Program-made: the position numbers and the translations under genes
Part shown: positions 8,331-17,577 of the stretch, in pieces
How positions within the stretch are numbered: the stretch's first letter is position 1
Layout of the letters: the number at the start of each line of letters is the position of its first letter
Notes under the pieces: generated by a model
Told to the model about the DNA's origin: nothing
Seen by the model: only the letters and a program-made list of their open reading frames with translations
Database searches by the model: none
Assembly (NCBI GenBank): GCA_021324855.1
Contig: JAJPIG010000005.1
Coordinates: forward strand, 1 to 64,000
Source: Pseudomonadota bacterium
GTDB taxonomy: Bacteria > Desulfobacterota > Binatia > Binatales > Binataceae
Length of the DNA stretch: 64,000 nucleotides
Reading direction: 5' to 3'

Positions 8331-8552
8331 CTACTTGCGCTGCTTCGCGATCAGCTCGTCCAGGGCTTCGTTTACGAAATATTTGTCGGATGGATCGGCG
8401 GCCTCGGCCGGCTGGCGATGGCGCGCGATCCAATCCTCGATCGCGATCCGCGCCGCCTCCTGAATTCCGCCGATTCCAAGCGCGGCGGCCACCCGATTCA
8501 GTTCCGCGGCGAGTTCCTGCGGCAGCGTCAGCGCAATTTTTTCCTCCGCCAT
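8331..8552 (-). CDS. Small ribbon-helix-helix-like protein
   Basis: The 73-residue product starts at 8552 behind GAGAAAG. The N-terminus (EEKIALTLPQELAAELNRVA) alternates as expected for a MetJ/Arc-type strand, then helices (EAARIAIEDWIARHR). It is probably a DNA-binding regulator or antitoxin-like protein, but no toxin is next to it. The gene is divergent from the RNB exoribonuclease; only 37 nt separate the starts, so it may control that promoter. An open frame runs further upstream but overlaps the neighbour. Confidence 0.6.
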   Translation of the reverse strand: MAEEKIALTLPQELAAELNRVAAALGIGGIQEAARIAIEDWIARHRQPAEAADPSDKYFVNEALDELIAKQRK

Positions 8553-8589
8553 TCTTTCTCTATAGTGTTGCGTTCGCCTCACGGTCAAA

Positions 8590-10569
8590 ATGGAAATCAT
8601 CATGAGCGGCGGATCGAAGTACCTGGGCGCAATCGTCGAATATCTCGACCAGGGAAAGCTCCGCCCCGCGATGGTCGTGCGCGAGAACGACAGCCGCGTC
8701 GGCATCCTGGATTCCAGCGGACGCGAGAAGAGCGTGGCGCGCGATCTCATCCTGGTGCGTCATCCCGAGCATCGCGCCGATGCCGCCAATCTCGCCCCGG
8801 TTCTCGCTGAGATCGACGCCGAGCGCGGGCGGCTCGCCGCCGAGTTGGATCTCGATCTGCTGTGGGAAGTGGTGCACGAGCAGAATCGGCCGTTCACCGC
8901 CAACGAGCTGGCCGAGTTGTTCTTCGGCCGGCGCTCGGCGACCGCGACTGCCGTGGTGCTCGAAGCGCTGCTCAACGATCGGCTCTATTTCACGCGCCGT
9001 CATATGGATTTCATCGCGCGCAGCGCCGAACAGGTCGAGCGCCTGCGTCTGCAGCAGAGCCGCGAGCGTCTGAAGAGCGAAAGCGCGCGCCGCACACGAA
9101 CTCTCGTCAGGAGCATCCTCGACGGTGAGCCGTTGCCGCCCGAACCCGAGCGCTCAGAGTTGGCGGCGGAACTTAACGCTTACCTGAAGAATCCTTACAC
9201 GCGCCGACAGGAGATGGACGCGCTGCTCGCGCATGCGATGCCCGATGTGACGCCCGCCGAGATTGCGGTCGAGGTGCTCGATCGGCTCGGCGCGCTGCCC
9301 GATGTGCCGCGCTTCGCGTTGATCGGTGGATTGCCGAGTGGCTTCAGCGAGGCTGTCCGGAGCGAGGCGGTTGAAGTGGTCCCGCCCGAGCGCGCGGCGA
9401 TCGCTGATGAGTTGTTCGCGATTACGATCGACGATGAGGAGACGCTCGAAGTAGATGACGCCCTGAGCTGTGTTGTCGAGCCCGACGGCGTGCTGCGGGT
9501 CTGCGTCCATATCGCGCTGACGGCGGACTTCGTCCCGCGCGGCGGCGCGATGGACAAGGAGGCGGCCGGACGCGCCGCGACCGTCTATCTGCCTGAAGCG
9601 ACCATCTGGATGCTGCCGGAGGAAATCTCGTGCGTGCGCGCGAGTCTGATCGCGGGCGAGATGCGGTCGGTGCTCACTACCGACGTCCGCATCGGGGCGG
9701 GGGGCGAGATTTTGTCGCAGTCGATTTACCCCGGCCGGATGCGCATCGGGGCCCGGCTCGATTACCGCGGCGCCGACCGCATGCTCGCGGAAGGAACGAA
9801 CGGCGATTCCGATCCGATCCGCGCCGCGCTTTGGCGGCTGAACGGCGCGGCGGCCAAGCTGCGCGAGCGGCGCCGGCGCGCCGGGGCTGCGATGTTTCAC
9901 CGGCGCGAGTCGAAGGTTCGCGTGCGCGGCGACGAGATCGATATCGAGATTATCGACCATGATTCTCCGAGCCGTAACCTGGTCGCGGAATTCATGGTCT
10001 TGAGCAATCATGTCGCGGCCCGTTACGCCGCCGACCATCGCGTGCCGATGATCTATCGCGTGCAGCCCGGCAACGGCGGCGATCTGATGATGCAGCGCGC
10101 GCGACTATCGCTCTATCCCGAGTATCACGCGGGAATCGGGCTCGAATGCTATGCGCAACTCAGCTCGCCGATTCGCCGCTACGCCGACCTGGTCCTGCAA
10201 CGCCAGCTCATCGTCGCACTCGGTGAGACCGGGCCGCGGCCGTACGATGCGAACGAACTGCTGACGATTCTCGCGAATACCGAGAATGCGGAAATCGAGG
10301 CGAAGGAACTCGAGCGCCGCGCGAAGCGCTACTGGATACTGCGCTATCTCGAGCGCAACGCGATCGATCGAGAGCTCGCGGCGACCGCATTCCGCGACGG
10401 ACAGAGCGCCGAGCTCAACGATTACGCGATCCGCGGGTCATTGCACGGCGCGCCGCCGCTCCCGACCGAGGCGCAGATCACGGTGCGCATCGCTCGGATC
10501 GATCCGCTGCGGGGATTGCTCGTAATGAGTTACGCCGGCCCGGCCCACGAGGACCGGGGGTCCAGTTGA
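8590..10569 (+). CDS. RNB-domain exoribonuclease (RNase II/R family)
   Basis: The 659-residue protein has an N-terminal all-alpha/winged region (1-260) and an RNB catalytic domain starting near residue 275. The magnesium-binding cluster is clear: ITIDDEETLEVDDALSCVVE. LSSPIRRYADLVLQRQL near residue 525 is the other hallmark block. It hydrolyses RNA 3' to 5'. The usual cold-shock domains before RNB are not obvious, as in the shorter RNase II-type members of cyanobacteria and deltaproteobacteria. The start could be the in-frame ATG at 8602. Confidence 0.88.
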   Translation: MEIIMSGGSKYLGAIVEYLDQGKLRPAMVVRENDSRVGILDSSGREKSVARDLILVRHPEHRADAANLAPVLAEIDAERGRLAAELDLDLLWEVVHEQNRPFTANELAELFFGRRSATATAVVLEALLNDRLYFTRRHMDFIARSAEQVERLRLQQSRERLKSESARRTRTLVRSILDGEPLPPEPERSELAAELNAYLKNPYTRRQEMDALLAHAMPDVTPAEIAVEVLDRLGALPDVPRFALIGGLPSGFSEAVRSEAVEVVPPERAAIADELFAITIDDEETLEVDDALSCVVEPDGVLRVCVHIALTADFVPRGGAMDKEAAGRAATVYLPEATIWMLPEEISCVRASLIAGEMRSVLTTDVRIGAGGEILSQSIYPGRMRIGARLDYRGADRMLAEGTNGDSDPIRAALWRLNGAAAKLRERRRRAGAAMFHRRESKVRVRGDEIDIEIIDHDSPSRNLVAEFMVLSNHVAARYAADHRVPMIYRVQPGNGGDLMMQRARLSLYPEYHAGIGLECYAQLSSPIRRYADLVLQRQLIVALGETGPRPYDANELLTILANTENAEIEAKELERRAKRYWILRYLERNAIDRELAATAFRDGQSAELNDYAIRGSLHGAPPLPTEAQITVRIARIDPLRGLLVMSYAGPAHEDRGSS

Positions 10570-10616
10570 GCCGGGCCGTGCTCCCCCATCCGAGGCGGCG
10601 GTGGCGGCGGAGTCAG

Positions 10617-10823
10617 TTAAGCCTGAGCGCGGCCGAGAATCTCGATGCCATCCTGGCCGAGGCGCCAGCGATCGATTGATTCGACGTTGAAGCGCCAGTC
10701 GCTGCCGACTTTGAACGCCGGGAGACGTCCGCGCCGGAGCTGGCGATAGATGGTTGACGGATGGACCTTCAGGTACCCTGAAAGCTCTTTGACGGTCATC
10801 ACCTTGCTGTCTTCGTATGTCAT
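10617..10823 (-). CDS. Excisionase/HTH_17-type DNA-binding protein
   Basis: The 68-residue protein reads VMTVKELSGYLKVHPSTIYR, then GRLPAFKVGSDWRFNVESID, the winged-helix pattern of the excisionase (MerR-like) family. Such stand-alone proteins are common chromosomal regulators rather than phage Xis. The ATG at 10823 has GGGGAG immediately before it; ATG 10799 is an alternative. It converges on the RNB exoribonuclease. No target is inferable. Confidence 0.8.
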   Translation of the reverse strand: MTYEDSKVMTVKELSGYLKVHPSTIYRQLRRGRLPAFKVGSDWRFNVESIDRWRLGQDGIEILGRAQA

Positions 10824-11165
10824 CTCCCCACTCTCCCATGAACCGGTCGCTCCAGGCGGCCAGTTAGGTTGGACCGTCATGAAGCAATCGCTATGCCGCC
10901 AAGGTTGATTGGGATTTCGCAAATGCAGTCTGATTGGCTCATGATGAGTTAGCACGTGACGATCGAGGAGTCCCGGGCCATCGAAGATGTCCACAGGCAG
11001 TGGCATTCTTTGCTGGTCATCCTTGGGCAAAAATATCTGGAAATCACGGGTGAATTTACTCCCCGATGGTCGGGTTTCGCCTGTTGAATTCTATCCCCCG
11101 ATGATTTGCTTTGACGCGCTCCATCGCCAATTATGGGCATCCTGAGAAATCAGGAGGCGGGGCCG
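10824..11165. other. 340-bp intergenic region between the HTH gene and rnhB
   Basis: No gene is seen. The divergent arrangement means it should hold the promoters of both flanking genes. It has no strong hairpin. The AGGAGG at 11152-11157 is the ribosome-binding site of rnhB. Confidence 0.5.
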
Positions 11166-11792
11166 ATGAGCAAGCGGCCGGACCTGCGGTACGAACGCAG
11201 ACTGTGGCGATTAGGCATCGAGAGCGTTGCGGGATTGGATGAGGCGGGGGTGGGACCGATGGCCGGGCCGGTGGTCGCCGCGGCCGTAATCTTTCCCCCT
11301 GAAACCTTCGTCCGAGGAGTCCACGATTCGAAGCAGGTATCCGCTGAAACCCGGGAAAAGCTCTATCCGAAGATATTCGAGTGCGCCCGCGCTATCGGGG
11401 TGGGCCTGGCTGAACCGGAAGAAATCGACCGGCTGAACATTTATTGGGCAACGATGCTTGCGAGCGAACGCGCGATCGCGGCGCTTTGTCCGCCGCCTCA
11501 GCACGTGCTGGTCGATGGCAAGCGCATTCCGCGGCTGGCCGTTGAACAGACACGGATCGTCGGCGGTGATCGCAAGAGCTTCTGCATCGCGGCCGCATCG
11601 ATCATCGCGAAGGTAACCCGCGACCGGATCATGTGTGAGCACGATCAGCGCTACCCCGGGTACGGCTTCGGACAACACAAGGGTTATTGCACGGCTGATC
11701 ACTTCGATGCGTTGCGCCGGCTCGGACCGTCACCGATTCATCGACGATCGTTTGCGCCGGTTTTTGAAGCTGCGCAACAACGGCTGATATGA
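11166..11792 (+). CDS. rnhB: Ribonuclease HII
   Basis: Cleaves the RNA strand of RNA-DNA hybrids, including single ribonucleotides left in DNA. The 208-residue product has the RNase HII signature GLDEAGVGPMAGPVVAAAV (first Asp-Glu of the active site), the VDGKRIP block (third acidic residue) and SIIAKVTRDRIM...YPGYGFGQHKGY. The ATG at 11166 follows AGGAGG with 8 nt spacing; the frame is open to 11133 but without such a site. Confidence 0.95.
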   Translation: MSKRPDLRYERRLWRLGIESVAGLDEAGVGPMAGPVVAAAVIFPPETFVRGVHDSKQVSAETREKLYPKIFECARAIGVGLAEPEEIDRLNIYWATMLASERAIAALCPPPQHVLVDGKRIPRLAVEQTRIVGGDRKSFCIAAASIIAKVTRDRIMCEHDQRYPGYGFGQHKGYCTADHFDALRRLGPSPIHRRSFAPVFEAAQQRLI

Positions 11793-11892
11793 CCGGCGCG
11801 CGTCGTCACGGCGGCCTCGCATTTACCCTGGCGTCCTGCTTGCGCTACACTTCAAATTTGACTGTCCAGGACGGCGTGGGAGTGACTGAATT

Positions 11893-12915
11893 ATGGCGCT
11901 GGAACGTGACAAACTAACGGCCGAGCGCGCGCTGCTGACGCTCGGCGAGAGCGAATTGCTCGAACTCTACCGGCGCATGAACCTGATCCGGCGGTTTGAG
12001 GATCGCACCGCCGAGATGTACGCACGCGGCAAAATAACCGGATTTTGCCATCTCTATGCCGGCGAGGAAGCGGTGGCGGTCGGAGCGATTTTTGCGCTTT
12101 ACGATAAAGACTACGTGGTCTCGACCTACCGCGAGCACGGCCATTGCCTGGCCAAGGGCACGCCGCCGCGCAAGGTGATGGCCGAGCTGTTCGGCAAGGA
12201 GACCGGCATCTCACACGGCCGCGGCGGCTCGATGCATCTGTTCGATCCGAACCTGCGCTTCATGGGCGGCTACGCGATCGTCGGCGGCGGCCTGCCGCTT
12301 GCGGTCGGACTTGGACTGTCGATCGCGTACAAGGAAGAGCCGGAAGTGGTCTGCTGCTTCTTCGGCGACGGTGCGCTGCCGCAGGGAGCGTTCCACGAAT
12401 CGCTCAACATGGCGTCGCTCTGGAAGCTGCCGGTGATCTTCATCTGCGAGAATAATTTCTACGGCATGGGCACGCTGGTGCAGAACGCAATCTGCCAGCA
12501 GGAGCTTTACCGCTTCGCCGAGCCCTACAAGATGCCCGGGGTGCGCGTCGATGGGATGGACGTGCTGGCCGTTTACCAAGCCACGATGGAAGCGACAGCG
12601 CGCGCGCGCGAAGGCGAAGGCCCATCGCTGATCGAGGCGGTGACCTATCGCTATCGCGGCCATTCGATGTCTGATCCGGCCGAGTACCGCTCCAAGCGCG
12701 AGGAGCGCATCTGGCAGGAGCGCGATCCCATCAAGACGCTGCGCCGCCGTCTGGTCGGCGAGCGTCGCGTTCCCGAGAGCCGGCTGGAGGCGATCGAGCG
12801 CGAAGTTAATGCGATCATCGATGATGCCGTCCGTTATGCCGACGAAAGTCCGGAGCCCGCGCTCAGCGATCTGATGAAGAACGTTTACGTCGAAAACGGG
12901 GGGCCGCAGAGCTGA
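11893..12915 (+). CDS. pdhA: Pyruvate dehydrogenase E1 component, alpha subunit
   Basis: Catalyses thiamine-diphosphate-dependent decarboxylation of pyruvate with the beta subunit. In 340 residues, the ThDP/Mg motif runs from GDG (158-160) to ENN (186-188). RGGSMHLFD and the phosphorylation-loop equivalent YRGHSMSDPAEYRSKREE are conserved. A branched-chain 2-oxoacid specificity is possible, but the 340-aa length and GHSMSDP favour pyruvate. It heads a six-gene unit; its TGA overlaps the ATG of the beta subunit by one base. Confidence 0.93.
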   Translation: MALERDKLTAERALLTLGESELLELYRRMNLIRRFEDRTAEMYARGKITGFCHLYAGEEAVAVGAIFALYDKDYVVSTYREHGHCLAKGTPPRKVMAELFGKETGISHGRGGSMHLFDPNLRFMGGYAIVGGGLPLAVGLGLSIAYKEEPEVVCCFFGDGALPQGAFHESLNMASLWKLPVIFICENNFYGMGTLVQNAICQQELYRFAEPYKMPGVRVDGMDVLAVYQATMEATARAREGEGPSLIEAVTYRYRGHSMSDPAEYRSKREERIWQERDPIKTLRRRLVGERRVPESRLEAIEREVNAIIDDAVRYADESPEPALSDLMKNVYVENGGPQS

Positions 12916-13886
12916 TGGCTCAGATTTCCTATCGTGAAGCGTTGAACCAGGCGCTCGCCGAAGAGATGACGCGCGATGACCGCGTGTTCATCATGGGCGA
13001 GGAGGTCGGCTATTTCGGCGGCGCATTCAAGGTCACCGACGGGCTGCTTGCCACCTTCGGCGAAAAGCGCGTGCGCGATACGCCGATCTCGGAGCTTTCG
13101 ATCGTCGGCGCGGGAATCGGCGCGGCGATGGGCGGTCTCAAGCCGATCGTCGAGCTGATGACCGTCAATTTTGGCCTGTTAGCGATGGATCAAATTGTCA
13201 ATCACGCCGCCAAGATCCATTACATGTTCGGCGGCCAGGCCAAGGTGCCGATCGTGATCCGCGCGCCGCAAGGCGGCGGCCATCAGCTCGGCGCGCAGCA
13301 CAGCCAGAGCCTCGAAGCCTACTTCATGCACTGCCCGGGACTGCGCGTGGTGATTCCCGCCTCGCCCGCTGACGCCAAGGGACTGCTCAAGACCGCTATC
13401 CGTCAGGATGATCCGGTTATCTTTCTCGAGCACGAGTCGCTCTACGGAATGAAGGGCGAGGTGCCCGAAGGCGAGCATCTGGTGCCATTTGGCGTGGCCA
13501 ACCTGATGCGCCAGGGCAAGGACGTTACGATTATCAGCTATTCGAAGTGCGTGTACGATTCGATGCGCGCCGCGGAAGCGCTCGAAAATGAAGGGATCGA
13601 TGCCGAGGTGATCGATCTGCGCACGCTCAATCCGCTCGATATCGGCGCCTGCGTCGAATCGATCAAGAAGACCGCCAAGGCGATTATGGTTTACGAGGGA
13701 TGGCGTACGGGCGGAGCCGGCGCCGAAGTAGCGGCGCAAATCTACGAGGCCGCGTTTGACCATCTCGATGCGCCGATCGAGCGCGTGGCGACGAAGGACG
13801 TCCCGATGCCGTATAATGCGCGGATGGAGCGGGCCGCGTTGCCGAGCCCGGCTGACATCGTCAAGGTCGCCGAGCGCCTGGTCTAG
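12915..13886 (+). CDS. pdhB: Pyruvate dehydrogenase E1 component, beta subunit
   Basis: The 323-residue partner of PdhA. MGEEVGYFGGAFKVTDGL, RVRDTPISELSIVGAGIGAA and APQGGGHQLGAQHSQSLEAY are characteristic. Its C-terminal domain (AKAIMVYEGWRTGGAGAEVA) docks E2. The two-subunit E1 type is usual in alphaproteobacteria, Gram-positives and many uncultured phyla, unlike the single-chain AceE of gammaproteobacteria. The start overlaps the pdhA stop (TGATG), suggesting translational coupling. Confidence 0.94.
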   Translation: MAQISYREALNQALAEEMTRDDRVFIMGEEVGYFGGAFKVTDGLLATFGEKRVRDTPISELSIVGAGIGAAMGGLKPIVELMTVNFGLLAMDQIVNHAAKIHYMFGGQAKVPIVIRAPQGGGHQLGAQHSQSLEAYFMHCPGLRVVIPASPADAKGLLKTAIRQDDPVIFLEHESLYGMKGEVPEGEHLVPFGVANLMRQGKDVTIISYSKCVYDSMRAAEALENEGIDAEVIDLRTLNPLDIGACVESIKKTAKAIMVYEGWRTGGAGAEVAAQIYEAAFDHLDAPIERVATKDVPMPYNARMERAALPSPADIVKVAERLV

Positions 13887-13991
13887 GAGCGCGCCCAATC
13901 GCTTTGAAACGGCGGCGCTAACGTTCCGGTGCTCCTCTCCAGTTCGCGGCGCGCTGCTTTGCCTCAGCCATAACCAGGGAAGGACTTTACG

Positions 13992-15386
13992 ATGAGCGAG
14001 ATCACGATGCCGAAGCTCTCCGATACGATGGAGGAGGGCAAGATCATCCACTGGCTCAAGCATCCCGGCGACTCGATTCGCCACGGCGAAGCGATCGCCG
14101 AGGTCGAGACCGACAAGGCCGACATGGTGCTCGAGTCATTCGATGAAGGCGTGCTGGAAGAAATCCGACTGCCCGAGGGTCAGAGCGCGCCGGTTGGCGC
14201 AGTGATCGCGATCATGCGCAAGCCGGGCGCCGAGCGCGAGGAACCCGTCACGGCGATTCCGACTGCACACGAACCCGAAGAACCTGTCACTGCGATCCCA
14301 ACGGCCCGTGAGCCCGAAGAGCCCGTCACCGCGATACCGACCGCGCGCGAGCATCCGGCGCCCGCCGAGCAAGGCAACGGACTCGCGACACCGCCGCCGT
14401 TCCATCCCGCGATGAGTGCGCATCCGTCTGCCGCACCGACTGCGATGCCGGCGCCGCCGACCCGCGTCGTCCAGCCCGAGGCTCATCCGCCTGCACCGCG
14501 CCAGGTCGAGTCCGGCGATGGTTCGAAAATAAAAGCCTCCCCGCTCGCGCGCCGCGCTGCCGAAGAGGCGGGCATCGATTTGTCCGCGGTGCGCGGGACC
14601 GGTCCTGATGGCCGGGTGACAAAGCGCGACATCGACAACTTTCTCCGCGAGCAGCAGATGTTTCGCTTCCGGCGGCTGGTCGCGCCGCGCGAAGGCGCGC
14701 CTGGCTCGCGCGAAGAACTCTCTTCGATGCGCAAGACTATCGCGCAGCGGATGGCGCTCTCGAAGCGCGAAATCCCGCACTTTTACGTCACGGTCGAAAT
14801 CGACATGGAAGAGACGGTGCGCTTCAAGAACTCGCTCGAAGCGACCGAACTGTTCGACGAAGACGTCTCCTACAACGACATCATCATAAAGGCGACGGCG
14901 CTCGCGCTCAGCCGCTTCACGCGCATGAACGCCTCGTTCGAAAACGACGGCATCTCGATCTACCCCCACATCAATATCGGCGTTGCAGTTGCGGTCGAAG
15001 ACGGTCTGATTGTGCCGGTTATCCACGAATGCGAACGCAAGTCGCTGCCCGAGATTGCGCGCCACGCTCATCGCCTGGTGTCGAAGGCAGCGCAGGGCGG
15101 CTTCACCGCCGAGGAGCTTTCCGGCGGCACGTTCACGATTTCCAACATGGGCATGCTCGGCATCGAGCACTTCTCCGCGGTCATCGTGCCGGGCCAGGCT
15201 GCGATTCTCGCTGTCAGCGCGATCAAGGATCGTCCCGTGGTGCGCAACGGGCAGATCGTGATCGGCAAGACCATGATGGTCACGGTGTCGTGCGACCATC
15301 GCGTGATCGACGGCGTCGTGGCCGGCCGCTTCCTGCAGGAAATCAAGCGTTTCCTCGAAAATCCGGCGAGCCTGCTGGTCGGCTGA
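13992..15386 (+). CDS. pdhC: Dihydrolipoamide acetyltransferase (E2) of pyruvate dehydrogenase
   Basis: 464 residues in the standard order: one lipoyl domain (1-76; lipoylated Lys42 in ETDKADM), a flexible linker (77-170) with three tandem 13-residue repeats, a peripheral subunit-binding domain (about 175-212: SPLARRAAEEAGIDL...VTKRDID), then the catalytic CoA-acyltransferase domain ending in DHRVIDG (catalytic His and Asp). The start lies 105 bp after pdhB. Its lipoyl group is supplied by lipB/lipA downstream. Confidence 0.93.
   Translation: MSEITMPKLSDTMEEGKIIHWLKHPGDSIRHGEAIAEVETDKADMVLESFDEGVLEEIRLPEGQSAPVGAVIAIMRKPGAEREEPVTAIPTAHEPEEPVTAIPTAREPEEPVTAIPTAREHPAPAEQGNGLATPPPFHPAMSAHPSAAPTAMPAPPTRVVQPEAHPPAPRQVESGDGSKIKASPLARRAAEEAGIDLSAVRGTGPDGRVTKRDIDNFLREQQMFRFRRLVAPREGAPGSREELSSMRKTIAQRMALSKREIPHFYVTVEIDMEETVRFKNSLEATELFDEDVSYNDIIIKATALALSRFTRMNASFENDGISIYPHINIGVAVAVEDGLIVPVIHECERKSLPEIARHAHRLVSKAAQGGFTAEELSGGTFTISNMGMLGIEHFSAVIVPGQAAILAVSAIKDRPVVRNGQIVIGKTMMVTVSCDHRVIDGVVAGRFLQEIKRFLENPASLLVG
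14238..14354 (+). repeat. Three tandem 39-bp repeats in the E2 linker
   Basis: The unit encodes EEPVTAIPTA[H/R]E[P/H] three times (residues 83-121). The copies differ at a few third positions, so they have been kept in frame. Pro/Ala/Glu-rich linkers let the lipoyl domain swing between active sites. Confidence 0.85.
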
Positions 15387-15446
15387 CTCGAGCGCGGGGC
15401 GCACCTGCTGCGCCCTCCTCCCACCGGAATCTCCGAAGGATGATTC

Positions 15447-16859
15447 GTGGCTAACTCACGCTATGACCTGGTGGTGATCGGTTCCGGCCCGGGCGGCTAC
15501 GTCGCGGCGATTCGCGCAAGCCAGCTCGAGATGCGCGTTGCAGTAGTCGAACGCGATCGTCCGGGCGGGGTCTGCCTGAACTGGGGATGTATCCCATCCA
15601 AGGCGCTGCTGAATTCCGCCGAAACGATGGAAGCGATTCGCGGCGCGGCGAAGGAGCATGGCATCGAGGTCGGTGATATTCGCGTCGATTTCCAGCGCGT
15701 CATCGCGCGATCGCGCGAGGCCGCCGACAAGCTCTCGCGCGGCGTCCGCTACCTGTTGAAGAAAAATCACGTCGATCTTTACGAAGCCGACGCTGCTTTG
15801 AGCGGACCGCATACCGTCGCGTTAAAGCCCGCACCCGACAAGACTCCGCCGGAAGTTTCGATGCTCGAAGCGGAGAAAATTCTGATCGCGACCGGATCGG
15901 GCGAGCGGCTCTTCCCGGGAATGAAGATCGGCGACGGCGTGATGACAAGCCGCGAGGCGCTCGTCCACGATCGTTTGCCTGAATCGTTGGTGGTGATCGG
16001 CGCGGGTGCGGTCGGCCTGGAGTTCGCTTATTTTTATCGTGCGTTCGGCGTTGATGTGACCGTGGTCGAGCTGGAAAAGCAGATGCTCCCCGGGTTCGAT
16101 GCCGAAATCGCCGAAGAGTTGCGGCGCGCGTTCGTCAAACGCGGCGTGAAGGTGATGCTCGGGCATGGCTACCGGTCGATGGAGAAGCGTGGCGATCGAT
16201 GGGCGATTGCGCTCGATGCGGACGGACAGCCGGCCACGGTCGAGGCTGAGACGGTGCTGGTCGCAGTAGGACGAGTGCCGCTCAGTGCCTCAATCGGGCT
16301 CGAGCGCGCCGGCGTGGAAATCGGGCGCGGCGGGTTCATCACGATCGACGATTCATTCCGGACCAGCGCGCCAAGCATCTACGCGATCGGCGACGTCGCG
16401 CGCACGCCGTTGCTCGCGCACAAAGCCTCGGCCGAAGGCATCGCAGCGGTCGAGATCATGGCAGGTATCCGTGAACCCGGGTTCGATCTGCTTACAATCG
16501 CCGGATGCATCTATTGCGAGCCCGAGGTTGCCACGGTGGGACTCACAGAAGCACAGGCGCGCGCGCGTGGAATCGACGTGAAGGTCGGCAAAATTCCGTT
16601 CCGCGCGATCGGCAAGGCGGTCGCTGTCAACCAGGCCGAGGGTTTCGTCAAGCTGGTTGCGAGCCGCCAGTATAGCGAGGTAATCGGGTGCCAGATTATC
16701 GGGCATCGCGCAACCGATCTGATTTCCGAAGTGGTGCTGGGGCGCGCGCTCGAAACCACGACTGCCGAAATCGGCAGGACGCCGCATCCCCATCCGACGC
16801 TCTCCGAAGGTATTATGGAAGCAGCGCTAGCCGCCGAGGACGAGGCGATCAACTTTTGA
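15447..16859 (+). CDS. lpdA: Dihydrolipoyl dehydrogenase (E3)
   Basis: FAD enzyme that reoxidises dihydrolipoamide with NAD+. A GTG start gives 470 residues: FAD-binding GSGPGGYVAAIRA (12-24), redox pair in GVCLNWGCIPSK (Cys43, Cys48), NAD-binding VVIGAGAVGLEFAYFY and the C-terminal active-site GRTPHPHPTLSEGIMEA. All key residues are present. It lies 60 bp after E2 and one base before lipB. Confidence 0.95.
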   Translation: MANSRYDLVVIGSGPGGYVAAIRASQLEMRVAVVERDRPGGVCLNWGCIPSKALLNSAETMEAIRGAAKEHGIEVGDIRVDFQRVIARSREAADKLSRGVRYLLKKNHVDLYEADAALSGPHTVALKPAPDKTPPEVSMLEAEKILIATGSGERLFPGMKIGDGVMTSREALVHDRLPESLVVIGAGAVGLEFAYFYRAFGVDVTVVELEKQMLPGFDAEIAEELRRAFVKRGVKVMLGHGYRSMEKRGDRWAIALDADGQPATVEAETVLVAVGRVPLSASIGLERAGVEIGRGGFITIDDSFRTSAPSIYAIGDVARTPLLAHKASAEGIAAVEIMAGIREPGFDLLTIAGCIYCEPEVATVGLTEAQARARGIDVKVGKIPFRAIGKAVAVNQAEGFVKLVASRQYSEVIGCQIIGHRATDLISEVVLGRALETTTAEIGRTPHPHPTLSEGIMEAALAAEDEAINF

Positions 16860-16860
16860 G

Positions 16861-17577
16861 ATGAGCGAAGCGCGCAAACTTGGCATCGCACGGCTGGGAA
16901 CCGTTGAGTACACTGGCGCGCTCCGCCTGCAGGATGCGATGGTGCGCGCGCGGCTCGCCGATGCGATCGGCGACGCGCTGCTGCTGCTGGAGCATCCGCA
17001 CGTTTTCACGTTGGGGCGCGGCGCGGATCTCGGTTTTCTGCGCCATCGGCCGCACGGCATCGAGGTGCATCGCGTCTCGCGCGGCGGCCAGATTACCTAT
17101 CACGGGCCAGGCCAGCTAATCGGTTATCCGATTCTCAAGCTCGACGGCGCCGCGCGCGATGTCGGCCGTTATCTGCGCGATCTGGAAGCCACGATTATCA
17201 ATGCGCTCGGGGCGTTCGGAATCGTTGCCACGCGGCGCATCGGCATGACGGGCGTCTGGGTCGGCGACCAAAAGATTGCGTCGATCGGCGTGGGTTTGAG
17301 GCGCTGGGTCACGTTTCACGGTTTCGCACTCAACGTCGAGTGCGATCTGAAGTATTTCGATGCGATCGTACCGTGCGGGATTGCGGACTGCGAGATGACG
17401 TCGACAGCCGCGCTGGGTTATACGGAACTCTCCGTCGATCGCGTCGCGACCGTCATCGAACAGAGTTTCGCCGCTCGATTCGGGTACGAATCTGTCGAGT
17501 CAATCGGCGCCGCTTCGCTCTGGAACCTGATTGACGCCGATGTCGCGCGCTGCGAAGCTCGGAGTGAGATCACATGA
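16861..17577 (+). CDS. lipB: Lipoyl(octanoyl) transferase
   Basis: Moves octanoyl groups from acyl carrier protein to apo-domains such as PdhC Lys42. The 238-residue protein has SRGGQITYHGPGQLIGYPI, the catalytic lysine block VGDQKIASIGVG and the cysteine motif VPCGI. ATG follows the lpdA stop after one base. The last four bases overlap lipA (ATGA), so the two are translationally coupled. Confidence 0.95.
   Translation: MSEARKLGIARLGTVEYTGALRLQDAMVRARLADAIGDALLLLEHPHVFTLGRGADLGFLRHRPHGIEVHRVSRGGQITYHGPGQLIGYPILKLDGAARDVGRYLRDLEATIINALGAFGIVATRRIGMTGVWVGDQKIASIGVGLRRWVTFHGFALNVECDLKYFDAIVPCGIADCEMTSTAALGYTELSVDRVATVIEQSFAARFGYESVESIGAASLWNLIDADVARCEARSEIT

Noticed and set aside
11105-11140. 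Sigma-70 promoter before rnhB (TTGACG then AATTAT)
   Set aside because: The two boxes are only about 12-13 nt apart, too close for a normal promoter.
14238-14354. Tandem 39-bp units that could look like a short CRISPR array
   Set aside because: The units have no spacers, stay in frame and encode a normal E2 linker.
14136-15404. 422-codon frame opposite pdhC
   Set aside because: Shadow of a certain E2 gene.
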